Below are positions 9,577 through 16,860 of a DNA stretch of 36,405 nucleotides, one piece after another. The DNA is taken from NCBI GenBank assembly GCA_913045275.1, contig CAJWPG010000008.1, positions 1-36,405 of the forward strand, given 5' to 3'. Under the pieces are notes generated by a model. That model had not been told where the DNA came from. It did not search any database and was given only the letters and a program-made list of their open reading frames with translations. The stretch comes from an uncultured Pelagibacteraceae bacterium. GTDB taxonomy: Bacteria > Pseudomonadota > Alphaproteobacteria > Pelagibacterales > Pelagibacteraceae. How positions within the stretch are numbered: the stretch's first letter is position 1; every line of letters starts with the position of its first letter. The translations under genes and the position numbers were made by a program.

Positions 9577-9998
9577 TAAGCTCTATTTTCTGTTTTATTT
9601 ATTAGATCACCAAGATTTTTTTTTTGAAAAAAATTATTAATATAATCTTCTAGTTCGTCCCATAAATTATGAGAAATGCATTTTGCTGATCTTCCATTGC
9701 AGCCTTTTTTAGAGTGCTTTTCACAACCAATTGTTTTTACATTCTCTTCAACTGCAAAAAAAATTTCTGAAATTTTTATATCTGATGCTTTTCTTGAGAG
9801 TATGTATCCACCCTTTTGTCCTCTTATACTTTTTACGACATTATTATTTTTTAATTTTAAAAATAATTGTTCTAAGTAGACTAAAGAAATACCTTGTCTT
9901 AAAGATATATCTCTAAGAGATATAGGATTGTCTTGATTAAAACGAGCTAAGTCCGCCAATGCCATTACAGCATATCTGCCTTTACTTGATAATTTCAT
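9576..9998 (-). CDS. iscR: Rrf2-family Fe-S regulator, IscR-like
   Basis: [53 protein letters not shown] (three Cys plus His). Heads the suf operon; its stop overlaps the sufB ATG (TAATG). Confidence 0.9.
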   Translation of the reverse strand: MKLSSKGRYAVMALADLARFNQDNPISLRDISLRQGISLVYLEQLFLKLKNNNVVKSIRGQKGGYILSRKASDIKISEIFFAVEENVKTIGCEKHSKKGCNGRSAKCISHNLWDELEDYINNFFQKKNLGDLINKTENRA

Positions 9999-10018
9999 AT
10001 TTTTTGCAGTCTTTTAGC

Positions 10019-10046
10019 TTTATATATACCTGACTATTTTAGTCAA
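10019..10046 (-). promoter_or_regulatory. Predicted sigma70-like promoter of the iscR-suf operon
   Basis: On the minus strand: TTGACT (10046-10041), 16-bp spacer, TATAAA (10024-10019); about 20 bp from -10 to the iscR ATG. Confidence 0.6.
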
Positions 10047-10050
10047 GTTT
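10026..10050. promoter_or_regulatory. Predicted type-1 IscR operator
   Basis: ATACCTGACTATTTTAGTCAAGTTT matches 24 of 25 positions of the E. coli type-1 consensus ATASYYGACTRWWWYAGTCRRSTAT as I recall it; core TGACTA-TTT-TAGTCA is a perfect inverted repeat; overlaps the predicted -35 and spacer. Confidence 0.75.
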
Positions 10051-10125
10051 AAATAATATAAGTACTTGCTTTTTAACATTCGATTTTGGTAGAAAAACAT
10101 ATTTATAATTTAAAATTAATCATCA

Positions 10126-10791
10126 ATGAAATCAAAAAATAACAAAATTGTAGAAGTATTTATACCTGGTCCTGCTGGAAGACTTGAGGCAAAATATTAT
10201 AAGAGTAGAAAAAATACTTCTCCAATATGCTTAGTTTTGCACCCACATCCTCAATATGGAGGAACAATGAATAATAAAGTTGTGGTTGACACATTTCAAA
10301 CTTTTATGAACAATGATTTCTCTGTTTGTAGGGTTAATTTTAGAGGTGTTGGAAAAAGTGATGGTGAATTTGATAATGGCCAAGGTGAATTAGCTGATGC
10401 TGCTGCAGCTCTTGATTGGTTAGAAAAAGAAAATTTTGATAACTCACAGTGTTGGATATCTGGATTTTCTTTTGGTTCTTTAATTGCTATGCAACTATTA
10501 ATGAGAAGACCAGAAATAAATCGATTTGTTGCAATTTCACCACAGCCTAATGTTTATGATTTCTCTTTTCTTACACCTTGTCCAACTTCTGGAATTCTAA
10601 TAAATGGAAAGAAAGATGAATTGGTTCCTTTTGAGAGTATAAACGAATTAAATAAAAGATTAAGTGCACAAAAAGGAATTGAAGTAGAATTTGATGTAAT
10701 TCCAGATGCTAATCATTTTTTTTCTAAAGCAGACGAAAAACTAATTAGATCACTAAATAAATATATAGAAAAAGAAACAGCGCTTTATTAA
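10126..10791 (+). CDS. Alpha/beta hydrolase (COG2945-like)
   Basis: VLHPHPQYGGTMNNKVV, FRGVGKSDGEFDNGQGE, GFSFGSLIAMQLL nucleophile elbow, PDANHFF catalytic His. Confidence 0.9.
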   Translation: MKSKNNKIVEVFIPGPAGRLEAKYYKSRKNTSPICLVLHPHPQYGGTMNNKVVVDTFQTFMNNDFSVCRVNFRGVGKSDGEFDNGQGELADAAAALDWLEKENFDNSQCWISGFSFGSLIAMQLLMRRPEINRFVAISPQPNVYDFSFLTPCPTSGILINGKKDELVPFESINELNKRLSAQKGIEVEFDVIPDANHFFSKADEKLIRSLNKYIEKETALY

Positions 10792-11906
10792 TAATTTTTT
10801 ACCAGTGTTCCACCAACACTTGGTTTTTTACACCCGGTTGTGTTAGGAAAAGAAATTGGCAAACCTAAATAAGATCTAATGGCTAGATAGGCAAATGCTT
10901 GGGACTCTATGTAATCTCCGTTAATATTATAATCGTCAATTAATAATAAGTTTTTTTTATTACTGTTTTTCTTTAGTTCTTTAACAATAAAAGTATTTTT
11001 TCTTCCACCTCCACATAAAATTATTTTTTCTTTTTTTTTTTTATTAATAAAATCAAATAATAATAAAATAGTAAAATTTGTTAATGTGGCCGCACCATCT
11101 TCTAGAGAAAGTTTTCTAAAATCATCTGTTAATGTAAAATCTTTTATATCAAACGAACGTTTTTGAGAAAATGAAATATGAGTTTTTTTTTCAAGTTTCC
11201 TAATCATTTCGTAGAGAGCTGCTGCATCACATTTTCCCTTTTTAGCTATCAGGCCTTTGGAATCATATTTTTTTTTTGTATTCTTTCTAATCCATAAATC
11301 AATTAAACAATTTCCTGGTCCTATATCATAGCCTATTAAACCATTAGGTTTGTAATTTTTTACATTGGTAATATTTGCTATTCCTCCTAAATTTAAAAAA
11401 TTAACTGGTAAATTTATTTTTTTTTTTTTAGTTATCAATTGATGAAATAAAGGCGTTAAAGGTGCTCCCTCTCCTCCGTTTATTAAATCATTTTGCCTAA
11501 AATCATAAACTACGTTTCTTTTTGTAAGTTTAGACAGCAATTTTCCATCTCCTAATTGCCTTGATAACTTTTCTTTTGCATTATGATAAATTGTTTGACC
11601 ATGAAAGCCTAGAAAATCTACTTTTATTTTTTTATTTTTTAGAATTTCATTAACCGCCTTAGCATGAAAAAATGTAATTTTTTTTTCAAGTATTTTTAAT
11701 TGTTTTTGGTGTTTTTTTAGATCTTTAGATTTTTTTATTTTATCTCTAAGCATAGTTAAATTTGTATAAATACTCCTAGGATATTCATAATATTTGTCTA
11801 AAATCGGCTTATATTTGTATTTTCCGTCAGTTTGAATAATTGAAACATCTACACCATCCATGGATGTTCCGCTCATTAATCCTAAAGATGTATAAATTTT
11901 TTCCAT
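10788..11906 (-). CDS. anmK: Anhydro-N-acetylmuramic acid kinase
   Basis: LGLMSGTSMDGVDVSII, FLGFHGQTIYH, NLGGIANIT, GYDIGPGNCLIDLW, LCGGGRKN. Confidence 0.96.
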   Translation of the reverse strand: MEKIYTSLGLMSGTSMDGVDVSIIQTDGKYKYKPILDKYYEYPRSIYTNLTMLRDKIKKSKDLKKHQKQLKILEKKITFFHAKAVNEILKNKKIKVDFLGFHGQTIYHNAKEKLSRQLGDGKLLSKLTKRNVVYDFRQNDLINGGEGAPLTPLFHQLITKKKKINLPVNFLNLGGIANITNVKNYKPNGLIGYDIGPGNCLIDLWIRKNTKKKYDSKGLIAKKGKCDAAALYEMIRKLEKKTHISFSQKRSFDIKDFTLTDDFRKLSLEDGAATLTNFTILLLFDFINKKKKEKIILCGGGRKNTFIVKELKKNSNKKNLLLIDDYNINGDYIESQAFAYLAIRSYLGLPISFPNTTGCKKPSVGGTLVKNY

Positions 11907-11953
11907 TCTTATTTTTTTTTATAAAATTTTCTATATTGTGGAAGTATAGACCT

Positions 11954-13177
11954 ATGAATAAATTTTTAAAAGAATTTAAAGATAGAGGGTACTTCTATCA
12001 ATGTACAAATGAAAATGATTTATCTGATTTACTAGATAAAAAAAGTATTAACGCTTACATTGGTTTTGATAGCACAGCATCTAGTCTGCATGTTGGTAGT
12101 TTAATGCAAATTATGTGTCTAAGATTGTTGCAAAATCATGGGCACAGACCTATCGTATTACTCGGTGGAGGTACCACAAGAATAGGAGACCCATCTGGTA
12201 AAGAAGAAACTAGAAAAATTTTATCTGAAAAACAAATTGAAAAAAACATAAAAAATATTCAAAATGTTTTCAAAATTTTTTTAAAAACAAATAATCCAAA
12301 ATTGAAACCTATTTTTGTAAATAATTATAAATGGTTAGGAAAATTAAATTATATTAAATTTTTAAGAGAAATAGGAAGACATTTTACTATTAATAAAATG
12401 TTAAGCTTTGATAGTGTGAAATTACGTTTGGAAAGAGAACAATCTTTAAGTTATATGGAATTTAATTATATGATTTTACAAGCATATGACTTTCTTGAAC
12501 TCAACAAGAGTAAAAATTGTTTAATGCAAATAGGTGGTTCGGATCAATGGGGGAATATAGTTAATGGTGTTGAGTTAATTAAAAGGCAATCTGGAAATCA
12601 AGCGTACGGTTTAACTACACCTTTAATAACTTTAGCTTCAGGTGTTAAAATGGGTAAAACAGAAAAAGGAGCAGTTTGGCTAGATAAAAAAATGTTATCT
12701 CCATATGAATATTGGCAGTTTTGGAGAAATACAGATGATAGAGATGTAATTAAATTTTTAAAAATGTTTACTAACATTTCTTTAAATAAAATTGAAAAAA
12801 TTAAAGAAAATAATATTAATGATTTAAAAAATGTACTTGCAAACAAAGCTACTGAAATGCTGCATGGAAAAAAAGCTTCTCAAGAATCGGAAAAAATGGC
12901 CACATCTACATTTAAAGAAGATTCTTCTGGTGAAAATTTACCAAATATAAAAATTAACAAAGATATATTAAATAAAAATATAGTTGAGCTAGTAGCTTAT
13001 GTTACAAAAAATATTTCTAAGAGTGAAATTAGAAGATTGATTAAATCAAATGGCATTAAAATAAATAATCAATTAGAAAATAATGAAAAATTTATTATTA
13101 ATGATAAATTATTTTTAGAAAAAAAATTTATAAAACTATCAATAGGAAAAAAGAAACATTACAAAATTGTAATTTAA
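11954..13177 (+). CDS. tyrS: Tyrosyl-tRNA synthetase
   Basis: YIGFDSTASSLHVGSL, GGGTTRIGDPSGK, QIGGSDQWGNI, KMGKT (KMSKS-like); C-terminal S4. Start corrected from 11840 to Met at 11954 (MNKFLKEFKDRGYFYQCT). Confidence 0.95.
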   Translation: MNKFLKEFKDRGYFYQCTNENDLSDLLDKKSINAYIGFDSTASSLHVGSLMQIMCLRLLQNHGHRPIVLLGGGTTRIGDPSGKEETRKILSEKQIEKNIKNIQNVFKIFLKTNNPKLKPIFVNNYKWLGKLNYIKFLREIGRHFTINKMLSFDSVKLRLEREQSLSYMEFNYMILQAYDFLELNKSKNCLMQIGGSDQWGNIVNGVELIKRQSGNQAYGLTTPLITLASGVKMGKTEKGAVWLDKKMLSPYEYWQFWRNTDDRDVIKFLKMFTNISLNKIEKIKENNINDLKNVLANKATEMLHGKKASQESEKMATSTFKEDSSGENLPNIKINKDILNKNIVELVAYVTKNISKSEIRRLIKSNGIKINNQLENNEKFIINDKLFLEKKFIKLSIGKKKHYKIVI

Positions 13178-15769
13178 TTATTTTTTCAATTTATCTGAAA
13201 TTCTCGTAATAAATCTTGGTAAAATTGTTTTAACAGGGTTAACTGTTGTTTTAAAATCCTTGGGAGGTCCTTTAATTTTAAAACTAACTCCAAAGACTCC
13301 TTCTCCTTTTTTGCTTCCAACTAATATTTCTCCTAATACTTTAATTTTTCCTATTATTTTATTTATGTAAGTTGCAGGAACCATTGTTCCTCTTAAACTT
13401 ATCAATTTGTCTTTTTCAATATAACCATCTATTAAAATAGAAATAGCTGGGCCAATTGCATACATTTCTTTAATTGTAGTTAAATTTTTTGATGATTCAT
13501 AATCCATTTCGAGCTCATCAAATCTGATGCCTTCTCCAGTTAAAAGATCGATAATACCATGAAATGAACCTAACGGAACCAATGCAAGTAGTTTAGCTAA
13601 TACTGGCATATCTTTTACTTTAAAATCAATTATTTTTAATTTTGAGTTGCGAATGCCATTTTTTTCAATTGAATTATAAGAAAGATTTCCTTCGCTAAAA
13701 CCTTTAATGAATTCGTAATGTTTTATAAAAGGTTCTGGATTATCAATAATTAAATTGGTGATTTTCTCTTTTTTTGAATTTGTTTTAATGTTTAAATTAA
13801 AGTCATTTTTATTATTTAATCTTGCAGTAATATTTCCAAATTTAATTTTATTTTTTTCTATAACTATATTTCCTCTGATTTTTTTTAAATAGTCTTTATC
13901 ATCAATGAAAAATTGATCAAAATCTAAAATAATTTCAGAATTAAGATTTTTAAATCTGTTTAAAAGATTATTTTTTGAATTTGCTTTAAGTAAATTTTTA
14001 ATAGCAGAACTTCCATCAAAACTTTCACTCGTTAATTTAAATTTGTTATTTTTTTTTAAAATATTTATTTGATTAAATTTATTATCATCATTTAAATATT
14101 CTAATTGTAATTTGTCAAAGTCAATAATCTTATAATTGTTTGTTAAATATAAGTTTGATAATGAAATCTTGTTTTGGTTTTCAAAAAAATTTATATTTTC
14201 AAATTTAATTTTTTTATTTTCAAAAAATTGTCCATTAAATTCAATTTCTGAAAAAATATCTTTTTTCTTTTTATAATTAATATCTTTTAATAATATTGGA
14301 TTGGTATCTATTTCAACTTTAGAATTAAAATTTAGTTTATTTTTATTTTTAAGTATTTCAAAATTGAATTTATCATATTCATTGTCAAAAGAATAATCGC
14401 CTATTGTTACAATTTTTGTTTTATTTTTAGAAAAATCAATGTCAGTTATATTATTTTTTATTTTAACAATATTTTTATAATTTGGAAAAATATTTTTTAA
14501 TCTGGAAGATTTATAATTAATTATAATTTTCTCCAAACTTAATTTAGATTTTATTGTTAAATTTTTTACTTTATCCTTATCATCAATGATGAAGGCAATG
14601 CGGTTAACAGATCCAAAAATTAAATCTTGATTTTTAATTATATTATCGTTGTATTTAAAATAATTTGATAATTCACTTGAATTAATTGAATTATTTTCAT
14701 TTTTAACAAAAGCTTCTATTCTAAAATTTTCATTTTTATTCTTAATAATGCTTACTTTTATTTTATCTTTTTCGTTATTCTGGTAATTATCTTTTATAAA
14801 AGAATACCCAGTATCAATATCAATCTTTAAATTATTTTTATTATAATTTGTGTTTATAGAACCATTTTGAAGAAAAATTAAATTTTGAATTTTTTTGTTA
14901 ACAAAAATTTCTTTAAAATTTATTTTTGAACTTAAATTTAATTCTTTTATTTTCTTTTTTGAATTTATTTTAAATTTAAATTCATTGTTAGTTTCTGCTA
15001 TAATTTTTTTATTATCTAAAAAATCTAATTTAAAATTAACTATTTTTGAAAAATAATTTGGATCTATCAATCCTTTTTTGTTTGCTAGGTCACCTTTAAT
15101 TTCATAATTATCGTCTAACTTTTCAATTAAAATTTCTTTCGAATAAAAATCTATTCCTTCATAATTAAAATTAGCTTTTTTAATAATATATTTGTTATCT
15201 TTAATATTGAAATCAAAATTGATATCCTCAACTTTTATCTTATTTAAAACATTTAATTTACCATCGCTTATTTTTGCTATTACTTTAATTATGAAGTTTC
15301 TTTTTACATTTTCATTAAAATTTATATCAATCGTAGCTATTATATTTCCATCTTCGATTTGATTATAAATTATTTGTCTAGGTATGTTAAATTTATATAA
15401 ATTTAAAAAATCTGTAATTTTTTTTATTTTATTTTTTTTTGTTAAAATTCTAATTTTTTTTATTGAATTTTCTTTTTTTAAAAACTTTAAAACATCTAAA
15501 TTTAAATCTATTTCTGAAAGATTAATATATTTTTTATCAACGTAAAGTTTTGCATTTTGTATATTAATATTTATAGATTTTTCTTTTACATTTAATTTTA
15601 AAAAAACATCATTGATATTCAATGATAATTTTGGATCAAATTGTTTAATTTTAACTCTAATCAGATCATTAAATTTTTCTGTTTTTATTCCGTAAACACT
15701 TAAATAAACTAGAAAAATTACTATTAGTCCTAATGTTGCTAATGTTGAATATATTAAATACTTACGCAT
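13178..15769 (-). CDS. Large AsmA/DUF3971 (YhdP-like) membrane-anchored protein
   Basis: 863 aa, single N-terminal TM helix, long beta-rich repetitive body, C-terminal GSFHGIIDLLTGEGIRFDELEMDYE...GPAISILIDGYI...LRGTMVPATYINKI typical of AsmA_2/DUF3971 proteins. Confidence 0.75.
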   Translation of the reverse strand: MRKYLIYSTLATLGLIVIFLVYLSVYGIKTEKFNDLIRVKIKQFDPKLSLNINDVFLKLNVKEKSININIQNAKLYVDKKYINLSEIDLNLDVLKFLKKENSIKKIRILTKKNKIKKITDFLNLYKFNIPRQIIYNQIEDGNIIATIDINFNENVKRNFIIKVIAKISDGKLNVLNKIKVEDINFDFNIKDNKYIIKKANFNYEGIDFYSKEILIEKLDDNYEIKGDLANKKGLIDPNYFSKIVNFKLDFLDNKKIIAETNNEFKFKINSKKKIKELNLSSKINFKEIFVNKKIQNLIFLQNGSINTNYNKNNLKIDIDTGYSFIKDNYQNNEKDKIKVSIIKNKNENFRIEAFVKNENNSINSSELSNYFKYNDNIIKNQDLIFGSVNRIAFIIDDKDKVKNLTIKSKLSLEKIIINYKSSRLKNIFPNYKNIVKIKNNITDIDFSKNKTKIVTIGDYSFDNEYDKFNFEILKNKNKLNFNSKVEIDTNPILLKDINYKKKKDIFSEIEFNGQFFENKKIKFENINFFENQNKISLSNLYLTNNYKIIDFDKLQLEYLNDDNKFNQINILKKNNKFKLTSESFDGSSAIKNLLKANSKNNLLNRFKNLNSEIILDFDQFFIDDKDYLKKIRGNIVIEKNKIKFGNITARLNNKNDFNLNIKTNSKKEKITNLIIDNPEPFIKHYEFIKGFSEGNLSYNSIEKNGIRNSKLKIIDFKVKDMPVLAKLLALVPLGSFHGIIDLLTGEGIRFDELEMDYESSKNLTTIKEMYAIGPAISILIDGYIEKDKLISLRGTMVPATYINKIIGKIKVLGEILVGSKKGEGVFGVSFKIKGPPKDFKTTVNPVKTILPRFITRISDKLKK

Positions 15770-16860
15770 TAATTTTATAAAGTGAGCTTTCTAAAAAACT
15801 ATCTATATCTCCATCTAAAACTTTGTCTGGGTTAGAATTTTCAAAATTCGTTCTATTGTCTTTTACCATTCTGTATGGATGTAAAACATAAGATCTGATC
15901 TGGTGGCCCCAACCTATATCTGACTTGGTATTTTCTATTTTTGAGTTTTCTTTTTCTTTTTTTTGTAGCTCAAACTCATAAAGCCTTGCTTTAAGCATAC
16001 TCATGCAAGTTTCTTTGTTTTTGTGTTGTGATCTTTCATTTTGACACTGTACCACAATTTTAGTTGGAATATGTGTTATTCTAACTGCACTATCTGTTGT
16101 GTTCACATGTTGACCGCCCGCTCCACTAGATCTATATGTGTCAACTCGTAAATCCTTCTCGTTTATTTCTATATCAATATTCTCATCGATAACTGGATAA
16201 ATCCATACACTTGCAAAGCTTGTGTGTCTTCTTGCACCAGAATCAAATGGAGATATTCTTACCAATCGGTGAATTCCGGACTCAGATTTTAAAAATCCAT
16301 ATATGTAATCGCCTGAAATTTTTATTACTGAAGACTTAATACCAGCTTCATCTCCTCTATGTTCACTGATCAATTCAACTCCATATCCTTTATTTAAAGC
16401 CCATTTCATATACATTCTTCTAAGCATTTCAGCCCAATCTTGGCTTTCGGTTCCGCCTGCTCCTGCATGAAATTCTAAATAACTATTTAATGTATCATTA
16501 TCATTTGATAAAAAACATTTGATTTCCAGTTTTTTAACTTCATCTTTTAATTTTTTAAACTTATTTAATGTTTCTTCTATAATTTGATTATTATTCTCAT
16601 CTCTTGCTAAGATAAAAATATCATACAAATCTTTATTTTCTTTCTCAAAATATTTGAATGAATTGACTAAAAAATTGTAATTTTTCTTTTCCTTTAATAT
16701 TTTCTCTGCTTCGTCTCTTTTGTTCCAAAAATTCGGTTCTTGAATAGCTTGATCTAAATCTATTATTTTTTTTTCAATATCTTGTTTTTCAAAGAAACTC
16801 CTTAATTCTTTGATTAACAATATTTATCTCTGATTTATAATTTTCTATATTTAATTCCAT
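15762..16860 (-). CDS. prfB: Peptide chain release factor 2 with programmed +1 frameshift (TGA at 16791-16789)
   Basis: Main frame has SPFDSGARRHTSFASVWIYP and the GGQ motif SGAGGQHVN. The 5' part lies in another frame: ATG at 16860 gives MELNIENYKSEINIVNQRIKEFL then TGA; the junction ATT AAG GAG TTT CTT TGA A carries the SD-like AGGAG and the CTT TGA slip site. ORF track only lists 15762..16820. Confidence 0.93.
16789..16803 (-). promoter_or_regulatory. prfB recoding site: AAGGAG-TTT-CTT-TGA
   Basis: SD-like AGGAG three nt before CTT TGA, same arrangement as E. coli AGGGGG-TAT-CTT-TGA; TGA is codon 24. Confidence 0.9.

Noticed and set aside
9676-9916. Plus-strand ORFs antisense to iscR
   Set aside because: Overlapping in two frames within the iscR coding sequence; low-complexity hydrophobic translations.
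11840-11953. Extended N-terminus of TyrS in the ORF track
   Set aside because: The extra 38 residues do not resemble TyrS and overlap the anmK 5' end; Met at 11954 begins the conserved protein.
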